Source: Myotis daubentonii (Eukaryota; Chordata; Mammalia; Chiroptera; Vespertilionidae). From it: DNA of 64,000 nt. The notes beneath the pieces were generated by a model. It worked only from the letters and a program-made list of their open reading frames with translations, had not been told where the DNA came from and searched no databases. The stretch spans positions 51,669,408-51,733,407 of the forward strand of contig NC_081848.1 in the NCBI RefSeq assembly GCF_963259705.1, read 5' to 3'. Of the stretch, positions 47,590-58,420 are shown piece after piece. The position numbers and the translations under genes were made by a program. How positions within the stretch are numbered: position 1 is the stretch's first letter; each line of letters opens with the position of its first letter.

Positions 47590-47813
47590 GACATGGTCAC
47601 TCCTTATTCACGGGGGATGCATTCTATGACCCCCCAGTGGATGTCTGAATCCATGGATAGTACTGAACCTCTGTATACTATGTTTTTCCTATACACACAT
47701 ACATATGATAAAGTTTAATTTGTAAATGTGGTACAGTAAGAGAACACGAACAATAAGTAATGATACCATAATAAAAGTTATGTGAATGTGGTTTCTCACT
47801 CTCTCAAAATATC

Positions 47814-48360
<547 letters not shown>

Positions 48361-48531
48361 CTCTCTCAAAATATCTTATTGTGCTGCATCGCCCTCCTTG
48401 CGATGATGTGAGATGACACCATGCCTATGGGATGTGACGAAGGAGGTGAATGAATGACAGAGGCATGGAGACGTAGCCTTAGGCGGCTGACGATACAGAA
48501 CAAGCTCTTTAGGCCTCTCTCTGGCCTATCC

Positions 48532-48728
48532 CAGTGGTCGGCAAACTCATTAGTCAACAGAGCCAAGTATCAACAGTACAACGATTGAAATTTCTTTTGA
48601 GAGCCATATTTTTTAAACTTAAACTATATAGGTAGGTACATTGTTATTAACTTAATTAGGGTACTCCCAAGGCTTAGGAAGAGCCACACTCAAGGAGCCA
48701 AAGAGCCGCATGTGGCTCGCGACCACGG
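48532..48728 (-). mobile_element. hAT MITE of the captured-RT family, RT part deleted
   Basis: Starts CAGTGGTCGGCAAACTCATT and keeps the gattgaaatttcttttgaga segment. It jumps from gggtactccc straight to the gagccacactcaaggagcc end region. The terminal inverted repeat on the right is shortened (gcgaccacgg). The 8-bp duplication GCCTATCC is perfect (48524-48531 and 48729-48736). The deletion junction lies at the edge of the retrotransposon fragment seen in the 52860 copy. Confidence 0.92.
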
Positions 48729-48839
48729 GCCTATCCGAATGGCAAGGATCACTATTCTCATGCTTTGAGGCCACGATGAAATAAAATATGAGTTATTTGA
48801 ACACAAACACTGCGGTAAGGGGCACAGTCAACCTGACAT

Positions 48840-49570
48840 CCCAGTCGGCTACTGGGCGACCAGAGCGGGCGGGTCTCGCGTGGCTACGCCGGACCACGAG
48901 ATGTTCCCATCCTGGGCCCCACGGAGCAGGACTCGCGAGATTTCCTCGTGCTCCTCAGAGCAGTGCGCAACTCCAAGCTCACTGTTTATTTCTGGAATTT
49001 TCCATGTCATCTTTTTAAACTGCGGGGGAGCTCAGGTAACTGAGACGGCAGAAGGTACAACGTGGAAGAAGGGGGACCGCCACACTCACTCGCTGTCTCC
49101 ATCTGCGGCTGCGCGGCGCCTCCGGAAGAAGTAGCCTGAGGCCTGAGTGCCTCCGCGGTGGGCCCGCCCCCGCCACCCGGTAAGAACACGCAAGTGCAGC
49201 ACGTTTCAAGGCGGGCTCCGTGTCGCCGCCGCTAGCCTGCCCTGACGGACTCGGAGACGGGTTACCCGGGGTGTTTCCTGATCGTGGGTGGGATCCTCTC
49301 CCGCTCCAGCTCTCTCGGCGGGCTCTCCGCACACAGCTGTTGGGGGCCAGCGTCTCCCCTGCTGTGTCAGCTCGACGGGGAAGAACTCCAGGATGTCTGA
49401 TGGCGTCTCCCATTCCCTTCCGTCCTGTCCCAGCGGAAACCGAGGGGTTCGTGAGATGAGCGGGGGAACTCCTTCCGGGGGTGGCAGTTAGACTTCCTGG
49501 CCAGCACTTCGCCTGGGCGCCCTTCTCCCGAGGAGACCGATGGGCAGAGCTACGGGATGCTCGCTGAGGC
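48840..49570. promoter_or_regulatory. CpG island, candidate (bidirectional) promoter
   Basis: This is the only long stretch in the window where CpG is plentiful. The first 240 bp belong to the right end of the Tigger-like element, the rest is apparently unique. Promoter-type motifs are an actcgcgaga element (48931-48940, one mismatch from TCTCGCGAGA), tctcgcg (48874-48880), an ETS site CCGGAAG (49122-49128) and ggcccgcccc. No TATA box is obvious, as is normal for CpG-island promoters. No coding exon is recognised next to it. A 190-codon minus-strand frame across it has only GC-rich composition and no domain. The RPS24 retrocopy lies just to the left and would be transcribed away from it. Confidence 0.6.
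49174..49185 (+). promoter_or_regulatory. Candidate 5' splice donor in the CpG island
   Basis: The sequence cacccg|gtaaga fits the donor consensus, with the exon ending at 49179. Together with the ETS motif about 55 bp upstream it could end a non-coding first exon on the plus strand. An acceptor was not identified. Confidence 0.35.
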
Positions 49571-49981
49571 TTTACCCACAGTAACAATGGTTAGGACCTG
49601 CCTCAGGGTCCGGCCCCTGGTGAAAGGCTAGGAAGTTAGGAGCAAGTGAGTCAAGTACATACTATGAAGTAACTACATATGACAGGACGTCTCTATAGCA
49701 AGATGTGGATTTCATTAATGTGCTGTGAAGTGCAAAGAGAAAGCTATAAAAATGTGTGTTCACAATAGTTCACACCATATAAAATTACATCTGCCGTGGA
49801 TAAGGCCAGCAGGCAACAAGAAAAACCGATTTGTCAAGATGCCTAAAATATGGCTGTGCTTTTCCTTTCATTTTGCAACTGTGAATGCATCTATAGTGCT
49901 CTTTATGCATAAAATGAAATTCAGCTTTTTTTCCTAAATGGTATTCGTTATGGGTTACACGAGGTGATTATCAAATCAAAG
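49571..49981. other. Unassigned sequence
   Basis: No gene or named repeat recognised. Confidence 0.35.
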
Positions 49982-50220
49982 CAATTCATGGGGCATAATT
50001 TCCCTGTGGGTACTTCTATCTTTAAAAACTGTTTTAAATTGATAGGAAGCACAGGTATCGTATATTTTTTGAGATGTGTTCTCTCTGTTTTTACTTTCTG
50101 GAACTCAAGAACAGCCAGAGATAAGACTCGAGGACCATTAATGTGCCTGGACTGCTTCAGTGAACATTCAGCAATTCAGGAAAAAGTCAAAGTTCTCAGC
50201 CAAGCATTTTCTGCTGGCTG
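49982..50220 (+). repeat. Copy A of a local two-copy repeat
   Basis: Shares a long collinear similarity with 51741-52000, including ttgataggaagcacaggtat, aagactcgaggaccattaat, a cttcagtgaacattc segment and caagcattttct. It is not a repeat family I recognise. Confidence 0.75.
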
Positions 50221-50771
50221 GGAAAACAGAAATACCTTGCTAGGTCTTTTAAGCAGAAGGGGTTTAATCTAGGATATTCTATACTGACTGCACAATTTAA
50301 AGGGGCTGGAGGAGCAAAAGTCCGGGGAAGCCACGGCTGCTCACTCCCGGGCTCACTTCCAGGTCTCAGGGCAGGAAGTCACAGCAGCCAGGGGAAGCGA
50401 GCCAGCTCAAGCTGGCTGAGCCAGGGCTGCTGGTTCACCCGGGACAGTGCAGACCCCTCAGCTGCCTCCATCTGCCAAAGCCACACATCTGCTCCCCTCA
50501 GCTGAGGAGCCAGACAGTGGTGTCCACCTGTTTGCCACATTCCAAATCCTGTGCAGGTATCTCCGATTCTCACACGGAACCCTGGCAAGGGAATGCTGGG
50601 ATATCCCAGTTCCCATGCAGGCTTCCAGCCCTCACAGTTTGGGGGAGAGTAGATAAGACAGGGAATGGTGTTGAGCTACCAGTAGATAGTCTACCATTAC
50701 TGTCTTGGCTGTAGGAAGAACTCATCTCTCCAGCTACTGTTTTCCTAGCATAGTTCAAGGAAAGCTTTCTT
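50221..50771. other. Unassigned sequence, possibly old repeat
   Basis: The aagcagaaggggtttaatct and ctggaggagcaaaagtccgg stretches have the look of an old interspersed repeat, but I cannot name it. Overlapping frames of about 70 codons on both strands are not supported. Confidence 0.3.
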
Positions 50772-50998
50772 TTAATATATATATATATATATTGATTTCA
50801 GAGAGGAAGGGAGAAGGAGAGAGAGAGAGATAGAAACATCAATGATGAGAGAGAATTATTGATTGGCTGCCTCCTGCACACTCCACACTGGAGATCAAGC
50901 CGGCAACCTGGGCATGTGCCCTTGGCTGGAGTTGAACCTGAGACCCTTCAGTCCGCAGGCCAATGCTCTATCCACTGAGCCAAGCCAGCCAGGGCATG
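50772..50998 (-). mobile_element. Ves SINE with target duplication
   Basis: Minus-oriented, with an AT-rich tail (tatatatatatatattgatt) and a head ending tgagccaagccagccagggc. The 13-bp duplications ggaaagctttctt (50759-50771) and ggaacgctttctt (50999-51011) differ at one base. Confidence 0.95.
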
Positions 50999-51011
50999 GG
51001 AACGCTTTCTT

Positions 51012-51484
51012 GACATTTGGTCCCTGACAATGAGAACCGTTTACTTGGATCCAGGTCTCAGGGATTATGGTATCCCCTTTCATTTGCTTCCCCTCCTATG
51101 AGTGCAAGGGTAGGCTGGTGGTAAGGACTGCCATGCTTTGGAGTCCTCTCATGCAGAAAAGAGTGGCTACAAAGGCAGACTTCGTACCCATCCTGGCTGG
51201 CCATTCATGACAGGGCCACTGTCATCAACTCGGGACTTGAATGGAAAAGCAGGGACATGCCTCTCAGGCTGTTGAGAAATGCTAACCACAGTGACCCCAC
51301 TCTTGGCTTAATTTGAACAATTGGCTGTCCCTTTGAACTTGCACTTTTTAAAATCAGAAATGGGATGGGATATGTCAGGTGAGTCAGTGCACAGCCCAGG
51401 TTGTACACAGTGATGTGGGCCACCACCCCAAATAGTCCATTTATCTTTTATCCCTTATGAGAAATACTCTGATGCAACAAAAGC
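51012..51484. other. Unassigned sequence
   Basis: No gene or named repeat recognised. Confidence 0.35.
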
Positions 51485-51690
51485 ACTATAGCTAATACTC
51501 CTGAGAGGATCCTTGTGCCAGGCCAGTGCTAATTATTTTACCTCTGATTTATCTAATTAATTTTGGAAACAGCCCTAAGGTGGGCACTATTGTTAAACCT
51601 GTTTGAGAAAATGGAGACTTTAGCAATTTGTCTAAGACCTTACAGCAAGTGGCAGAAAAGCCACTTTGGAGCTGCTTCTAGTTTGTGCCA
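51485..51690 (-). repeat. MIR SINE
   Basis: Reverse MIR: cttgtgccaggccagtgcta, cctaaggtgggcactattgt, ttgtctaagaccttacagca and agtggcagaaaagccac. Confidence 0.8.
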
Positions 51691-51740
51691 CAGGCTTTGA
51701 TTTTTTTGCTCCCCCACGTGGCCTGATGGGGCATTCCAGA

Positions 51741-52000
51741 GTAATTCATGGGGCTGTTTCCTGGTGGGTATTTACATTTTTCAAAGAATCTTTAAATTGA
51801 TAGGAAGCACAGGTATGTATATATTTGGGCAGGAAGACCTCTTCTTTCCGTCTTATTTCCTGGAAATAAAGAACAGTTTGGGGTCACTGGGCCAGAAATA
51901 AGACTCAAGGATGATTAATTTGCCTAGGCTACTTCAGCGAACACTCGATAATGCAGGAAAAAAACCAAAGTTTTAAGTCAAGCATTTTCTACTCATCAGG
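51741..52000 (+). repeat. Copy B of a local two-copy repeat
   Basis: Homologous to 49982-50220 in the same orientation about 1.76 kb downstream. It is diverged, with small indels. Neither flank continues the match. Confidence 0.75.
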
Positions 52001-52859
52001 AAGTCAATGTTCACTGACACTATCCAGTAACGCACTCAGGGAAAAGATTAATAATAGACCACCAGCAGTGAGATGCATTTGTGTGTGTTGTGAGGAATGG
52101 GTGATTCATAAATGCACTGTATCTTAATCTGGACTAGGAGCTCCAGGAAGTAGACAAGAACCTAGCCTCCAAGCAGCCAAGGTTAAGCACTAAGACCATT
52201 GTGATAAATTTCATGCCCTTGAGTCCATCCAGACAACATTATTTGAGAGGGAGTCCTAGTGGGCTGGAAAGGGAGGTGTCGGGTCATGGAGTTTCATCAA
52301 CCCAGTCCTTGATGCCCAACGCCTCCCATTGCCCACTCAGGCTCCATCACGAGGGTGCGTGTGGTGCTGCTGAATTCCCTTGCCCCTCTCCCCTCTTCAC
52401 CCACGTGCACACACATCTGTACCCTCTCAGCCTTGAAGAGGGCCTGCCCCAGATCTTGGAATAGAGGACCCTGCATTGCACAGCTCTGGGAGGTGACATT
52501 CACATCCCAGTCCACGTGCATGGCATCACCATGAGTCATGCAGTCCGAAGCCTGGTCCTGCCAGTGTAGGTTCATTCAGTGAGGCATTCAGACCAGCATC
52601 CACACACAGGCCTCTGTCCTCAGTTTCTGGGACAGTTCATCATGGACAGGTTCATCGTCCTTCCCAGAACTGCACTCACAGAGCAGACAATTCCATTCAA
52701 GAAAGAACGCCATGGAGGAATAGCTGACTGATTCAATGTTCCCGGAGAAATGATGAGAGCACCTTTGATTGGTGTTCCCCCACTAATCAGAAGTGGAAGA
52801 ACAAAAAGTCGCGTCCTCAGGCACAGCTGGGTCCATGGTCCCCATGGGATGGCCTATGT
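52001..52859. other. Unassigned sequence
   Basis: No gene or named repeat recognised. Frames at 52201-52575 overlap on both strands without domains. Confidence 0.35.
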
Positions 52860-53588
52860 CAGTGGTTGGTAAACTCATTAGTCAACAGAGCCAAATATCA
52901 ACAGTACAACGATTGAAATTTCTTTTGAGAGCCAAATTTTTTAAACTAAAACTATATAGGTAGGTACATTGTTATTAACTTAATTAGGGTACTCCTAAGC
53001 TGGCCTTTGCTAAAAATATCCTCAATCTGATTGAGGTACGTTCGCTCAGGTCGACCCATTCCAACTCTCCCATCCACACTCACCTTGTATACTTGTTTCA
53101 TCTATCTACTTTCGTTCATCCTCTCTATATGTCCAAACCATCTCAACACACCTTCCTCAATCCTCGACACTACATCTTCTTTCACTCCACAACGTTCCCT
53201 AAAATTAACTTAATAAACTTTACTTTTGTCAACTGTGCGCGATTTGCGGACACTCCTAGCACTAACCACTGCACAATGAGACTGCTGACTGACTCAACTC
53301 CATGAATCATGCCCCCCCCAACCCCCCCACCCCACCCCCCGCGCTGTGTATCCCGCGGCCTGCCTGCACCGCGTCTCCCTTAGCCAGACCGACTGACACC
53401 CCCCACTTCTTCTATCGCCACTTCTTCAAAATAGACTCGCCCAGGCCGAAAACCGACTTCTGCGCATGGGCCACGAAGTTTCAGTCTCACTGTACATGCG
53501 CACCTGCACATGGTATTTTGTGGAAGAGCTACACTCAAGGGGCCAAAGAGCCGCATGTGGCTCACAAGCCGCAGTTTGCCGACCACTG
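52860..53588 (-). mobile_element. hAT element carrying a captured non-LTR retrotransposon fragment
   Basis: 729 bp with ends CAGTGGTTGGTAAACTC and GCAGTTTGCCGACCACTG. A perfect 8-bp duplication GCCTATGT flanks it (52852-52859 and 53589-53596). In the orientation of the 9128 copy it is inverted. It has the same outer ends and the same reverse transcriptase fragment beside the same end, but where 9128 has transposase it has unrelated GC-rich sequence (53230-53470). The intact duplication indicates a young insertion. Confidence 0.93.
52984..53200 (-). pseudogene. Second copy of the RT C-terminal fragment
   Basis: The minus-strand frame reads RERCGVKEDVVSRIEEGV, LRWFGHIERMNESR, stop, MKQVYKVSVDGRVGMGRP, then YLNQIEDIFSKGQLRSTLIK. 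It shares the stop position with the copy at 9938 but lacks the one-base deletion that shifts that copy's end. The longer KGQLRST ending strengthens the similarity to arthropod non-LTR retrotransposon tails. Confidence 0.72.
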
Positions 53589-53596
53589 GCCTATGT

Positions 53597-54104
53597 CTTT
53601 CCCTCCCAGGTCAGTGATAGGCCAGAAGTAGCATTGGCTCTGCCCCACCTGACAACATGAGGCCCTTCCTACCTCAGGTCTCAAAGCTGAGCCATGTCCC
53701 CAGGACACAGCCTCAGAAGGGGAATCAGTACTGTTCCCAGTAGAGGCAACTCCTGGCTGCCCTGGAGTGAGATGCATAACTTGATGGGGCAAAACCAGTA
53801 TTAGGTTCTGTGCCTACAGAGGGTTGCCCCAAAGACCAGACCAAGTGGTATTTTTTGTGCCAAGAGTCCAGAGGCAGTACATCTTTGCAGAAGATACGGG
53901 TCTGAGTATCAGAGCAAGGAAAAGAAATGAATCATGGGGTAAGAAGACAGGGATTTGGAGCAAGATGGGAAGCAGACGTAGGGCAAACAGGAGGTTCAGG
54001 CCTATCTATAGCTGAGAGCAGGCAGGGAGTGCTTCTAAGAGGGGTGAGTTCTGCAGTGCACGGCCAGGCCTGGCCATGGGAGAGGTATGTGGGTGCATAA
54101 ACTT
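53597..54104. other. Unassigned sequence
   Basis: No gene or named repeat recognised. Confidence 0.35.
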
Positions 54105-54460
54105 GCTTTTTCAGTCTCCTTCCTCAACCCTCCCTGCGTGCAGCCTGCACTCCAGGCTGAACACACATGCTCGCTCCTGCTTCCCCATCTCCCTCTCTAA
54201 GTGCCTTTGCCTTGTCTTCCTGCTCAGCTGGCTCCAGCTCTGTGAAGTGTTTCCTGTACTACCCCTGCCCCTGCTCTGTCCCTAGAATACCATCCACAGA
54301 CCTCACTACAGCAGCTATCACATTGCTGTAATTATTTTAAATGCCTGTCTGCTGCTAATCTGTGAGCTCCCTCGGGCAAGGGCCATATTCTATTCATCTT
54401 TCCACCGCTTGCATGGGGCTTGACATAATAGGCGTTCAAAAAGTCAAGTGAATGAATTTT
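54105..54460 (+). repeat. L2 LINE 3' end
   Basis: Good L2 order: aagtgcctttgccttgtctt, cctagaataccatccac, agctatcacattgctgtaat, ctaatctgtgagctccctcg and the end ataggcgttcaaaaag. Confidence 0.82.
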
Positions 54461-54814
54461 TTAAAAAATTCCTTGGACTCAGCTGAAAAGGCAATTGCAG
54501 TAACTTGAATTGTGCAATTTCCATTGTGCTGTTTTGAAAAACAGTTTCACTTTTCCTCCTACTACAGATGACTCATTCCTGGAGTAGACAATGCATTTCT
54601 AAGTACAGAGCTTCACTACATCCAATCTTTTGAAAATTTGTTTATGAGTGTTTTTTTCCAATGACAAAAACACAACAAGTTTGTGTAATCCCTCAGCTCA
54701 GTGTTGAGTGATGGGATGCTAAAGATGTTTTGGAACCTCTCTGATTACTGCAAAGCATCCAAAGAACAATGGGTGGGTGAGACATAAAATAGCCATTCTA
54801 GCATTGGCTACATG
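54461..54814. other. Unassigned sequence
   Basis: No gene or named repeat recognised. Confidence 0.35.
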
Positions 54815-55025
54815 TACTGAGTGCTTTAAAAAAAAATGGTAGTGAATGTTGGACATTTGGCTATGTGACTGGTGTCTCTTATCTCACTCGGTCCACATTT
54901 AGAACCTTATGAGATGAGCATGATTGTCTTCATTCAGATGAGAAAACTGGGAGTCAGAAGGTATAGGTAATTTGCAGGAAAGTGGCAGAGATGGGATTTG
55001 AACTTAGGTCTGTCTAATTCCAAAA
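54815..55025 (-). repeat. MIR SINE
   Basis: Reverse MIR: actgagtgctttaaa, ttcattcagatgagaaaact, ggtaatttgcaggaaagtgg and gggatttgaacttaggtct. Confidence 0.82.
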
Positions 55026-55350
55026 TGGTACTGTTTACAACAATGCCCCTATTTCTTCTAGACTGAGCAGAGAAGGCACATGCTGAATTTGGAGGCTGAT
55101 TTTCGACAAGACAGTGTGAGTGCAGGGACCCCACACAGCACTCCTGCCTGGGCACTCTGGGCAGTGGTTTCAAGGGGGCAAAGGTGAAGACAAATATCTG
55201 CCCCCACGTGAAACTCAAATGATTAGCAGCCATCTCAACCAGCTGTCCCTCTCTGTCTAAGTACACATAAGGGCATAAAGATCCTTTTCTGCTAAGAGCA
55301 AAGATTCTAGCTCACTGCTTAATTACAACTTACTGCTCCTTGTCCCAGCA

Positions 55351-55411
55351 GTACCATGGCAACAAGTAGCACTGGCACAAGAATCAAAAGGGAGAAGTGT
55401 TGCCTAGCAAC
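55351..55411. promoter_or_regulatory. RFX X-box pair (candidate enhancer)
   Basis: GTTGCCTAGCAAC (55399-55411) fits the X-box rule GTNRCC-N(0-3)-RGYAAC exactly, with a one-base spacer. GTACCATGGCAAC (55351-55363) is one base short of the classical GTTACCATGGCAAC site. RFX factors bind such sites in ciliary and neuronal enhancers. No nearby gene is visible, so a target cannot be named. Confidence 0.4.
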
Positions 55412-55424
55412 AGAATAGTAGAAA

Positions 55425-55620
55425 GAGCTTTCAGGAGGCCTGAGTTCCAATTCTGGTTCTGACTACCTGGGGCACTGTGAATAAGACCCAACTCCTCTGA
55501 GCCTCAGTTTATTGTCATCTGTAAAATGGGGATAGCACCAACAGTCTTAGACAGTTGTTGCAATGACTGTAAAAAACGAATCATTCAATACATGAAGGAT
55601 TCCTGTCAGAATTATTATCT
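55425..55620 (+). repeat. MIR SINE
   Basis: Order: tgagttccaattctggttct, actcctctgagcctcagtt, catctgtaaaatggggatag and gttgttgcaatgactg. Confidence 0.87.
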
Positions 55621-55779
55621 TAGGGAGAAAAACATTATGCACATGGATTAAACCGGAAAGGGAAAAATTTGGAAAACTTAATAATTTACATGACTTTTGT
55701 TAGCTACTCCGTAAGGAATGTTAATGGGTAGAAGGTCATTAAGAAATATCAATCAAAACTTAAATATGGCAAAATTTCT

Positions 55780-56100
55780 GCAACATTTTTGCAACATTTA
55801 GCAAAATTTAAATGACACAGCAATTTCCCTTCTAGGAAACACCTGCACATGTTTATACAGATAGGCATACAAGGTGAAAAGTGGGAAACTGCCTAAAATG
55901 TCCATTAAAGAGGGACTATGATAGATCAACACTGTGCAGAAGTTAAAAGAATGAGACAAGTCTTGATTCACCAACATGGAGAAATTTCAAAAATGTGCAG
56001 TAAAATGAAAGGAAGTCACAGACACACACAGACATCTGCCCTCAGATATTCATATTTGAAAAATGCATCTCAAAAGCATGAAAGGATCTAGAACAGATTG
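55780..56100 (+). repeat. Old L1 (L1M) 3' end
   Basis: agcaatttcccttctaggaa, aatgtccattaaagaggga and tcaccaacatggagaaattt segments follow L1M 3' regions. Confidence 0.7.
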
Positions 56101-57014
56101 TTAGCAGTAGTTACCAACTTTTTGCTGCTCCCAGAATAGGCTGTAATGGTTTTCACTGCCCTGCTTTTGTATATGCCCTTCCATCTGCCTAAAGTATGAA
56201 TCCTCCTTTCCACCCGTGAGCCCTGCTGGTCCCTCAGAGCCTAGGGAAATAGTGGCTAAAACATTGCCAGAAATAAGAACAGGTGGAAGCTCTGAGCCCC
56301 ATTTTTCCCAAATCCACTCTCTCAAACAGTGCCTTTGTGTCCATTCATAGCTCGGACGGTGTGCTGTAGGGAGAAAAGGAGAAGAAACTCGCAGATAAGG
56401 GAGAGAGCTGAGTAAAATCTCTTGGAAACAAAAATCTGGAGGCATTGATGTCAGCAGCCATTCTCCAATCTGGACAGCAGGTGGCACAAGTGACCTAGAT
56501 TTCTTCAGGCATCACCTCAGAAGTCACAAGGTAAGGTTTGGGAAAACAGGAGAGGTTGTAGCATCATCCTGAGCCCCTTTTCCCTGTCCTATTGGTATAA
56601 GACATAACGGCAGGTATCAGTATTCTTCCCTATGATTTCAGCTCCTAGACATCTGCTTTCTGGCCTCTGTTCTCCATCCTCCTCAATCCACCCTCACTAT
56701 GGCCAGTTTGTTCTTTGAAAACCCTCCTTCCTGTTGGGAAAATGAGCATTTCCATTTCCACCAGTGGCTATGAATATTAGTAAAACCCCTTTGAAGGACA
56801 ATTCAGCAGTACCTATGAAAAAAGGAGGACACTTAGCCTGGAGGTGACAAACAATAACTCAAGAGTCACTTAAAAGATAGCACTGGAATTATGGGTATAA
56901 TTATTGAATTTCCTTTTTGGGGAGCAATTAGTGAATTATTTTAATGGTAGATAAGCAAACAAACAAGTCTCTGTCTTCAAAGATAGCACCAAGGATATCT
57001 ATTCTATGTATTAA
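56101..57014. other. Unassigned sequence
   Basis: No gene is called. The 128-codon minus-strand frame at 56101-56487 has no recognisable domain. Confidence 0.35.
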
Positions 57015-57190
57015 CTAAAGGCCTGGTGCATGAAATTCGTGCATGGGCCGGGTCCCTATGTCTGTCCAGTGATCAGGGCTGGCTGGGGCTTTCCTTCATT
57101 CCATGCCAACCCCAGTGGTCAGTGCATGTCATAACGAGTGGTCAAACTCCCAAGGGGACAATTTGCATATTAGCCTTTTATTATATAGGA
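57015..57190 (-). mobile_element. Short HeliBat Helitron
   Basis: 176 bp between ctaaaggcctggtgcatg (decayed CTAG, hairpin gtgcatgaaattcgtgcat) and ttttattatatagga. It keeps both functional ends and little else. Confidence 0.88.
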
Positions 57191-57265
57191 TTAAGGGGTG
57201 GTAATCATTTTGGTAAATTTGGCAGTTACTGTCATAACTTTATATAATGGATTTTTTATGGCAAG

Positions 57266-57486
57266 TACATATATATATATATTTTATTGATTTTTTACAG
57301 AGAGGAAGGGAGAGAGATAGAGAGTTAGTAACATCGATGAGAGAGAAACATCGATCAGCTGCCTCCTGCACATCTCCTACTGGGGATGTGCCCGCAACCC
57401 AGGTACATGCCCTTGACCAGAATTGAACCTGGGACCTTTCAGTCCACAAGCTGACACTCTATCCACTGAGCCAAACTGGTTTCAGC
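57266..57486 (-). mobile_element. Ves SINE
   Basis: Minus-oriented, with AT-rich tail, gagagagaaacatcgatcag hairpin and a head ending tccactgagccaaactgg. Clear target duplications are not visible, only a shared gcaag. It probably inserted into the hAT sequence that follows. Confidence 0.85.
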
Positions 57487-57608
57487 AAGATTTATATTTT
57501 TGATATTTATTTTATATATTTAAATGCCATTTAATAAAGAAAAATCAACCAAAAAAATGAGTTCGCATGTCACCTCTGACACGCGTATCATAGGTTCACC
57601 ATCACTGG
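57487..57608 (+). mobile_element. hAT MITE, right end only
   Basis: Ends acacgcgtatcataggttcaccatcactg in two parts: tgacacgcgtatca, then taggttcaccatcactg. The preceding ttaaatgccatttaataaag and aaatgagttcgcatgtcacc segments are known from a bat hAT MITE. The left end was not found. Confidence 0.5.
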
Positions 57609-58420
57609 TTTAGGGTCTCCTGAGTTTGAGCTACCTTTGAGGCTTCCATATGGAAATATCAATTCAAGAGTTGGATCTATGGGTCTGGAACTCAAAGAAG
57701 AGGTTGAATGTAGAGATACAAAATGTCCATGTTCTCTATAGAGAACTGAAGCTGGGGACAAGGGTGTGATCACATAGGAAGAGATTATAGAATGAGGAGG
57801 AGAGAGGGATAGCAACATTTGATGATGACAATGAGAAGGGTAAGCCTGCAAAGCATACAGGAAAGTTAGGAAAGAAGCCAGGAAAATATTTCATCTTAAA
57901 TGCCAAGAGAAAAATCTATTTAGAAAGAGTGAATGGTCAACAGTGTCAGTTGCTGTTGTGAGGGCAAGTAAGGTGAGCCTGGGAAAATGCCCCTTAGATT
58001 TGGTGACATGGAGGATATCAGTGACCTAAATTGGAGCCGTGTTGGTGGCACACAGGACTGGCATTCTGCTTAGAGTGGCTGAGGGGAAGATAAGGGAACA
58101 AGGAAAATAGAGACAGTAAGCAGAGACAACTCTTTGGAGGAATTGGGAAGAAAAAGAAAGAAATAGATGGGGCCACGGAGTTGGGTGAGACATTCACGCA
58201 GAAACCAGCCAACCAGGTTGAAAGCAGAGCTGAGAGTGTAGAGGAAAATGATAAGCCAAGTGCTTGAGTCTTCAGAGGATGAACGGCCAGGATGGTGGCT
58301 GGAAAATGATGGCTACATGGTGGGGAAGAAGGCAGTGGGCTGAGCAGCATGACCCTCAGAGGGTAGAGGAGCAATACTTTAGAAGCAAGTGTTTGGGAAC
58401 AAGAACCGTGATGACACTTT
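57609..58420 (-). repeat. L2 LINE, upstream part
   Basis: Reverse-complement L2-like features: tctggaactcaaagaagagg, agtgaatggtcaacagtgtc, tttggtgacatggaggatat and agacaactctttggaggaat. Highly diverged. Confidence 0.5.

Noticed and set aside
49015..49587. Minus-strand frame of 190 codons across the CpG island
   Set aside because: Arg/Ser/Pro-rich translation typical of CpG islands, with no domain. Its C-terminal end runs into the Tigger-like element.
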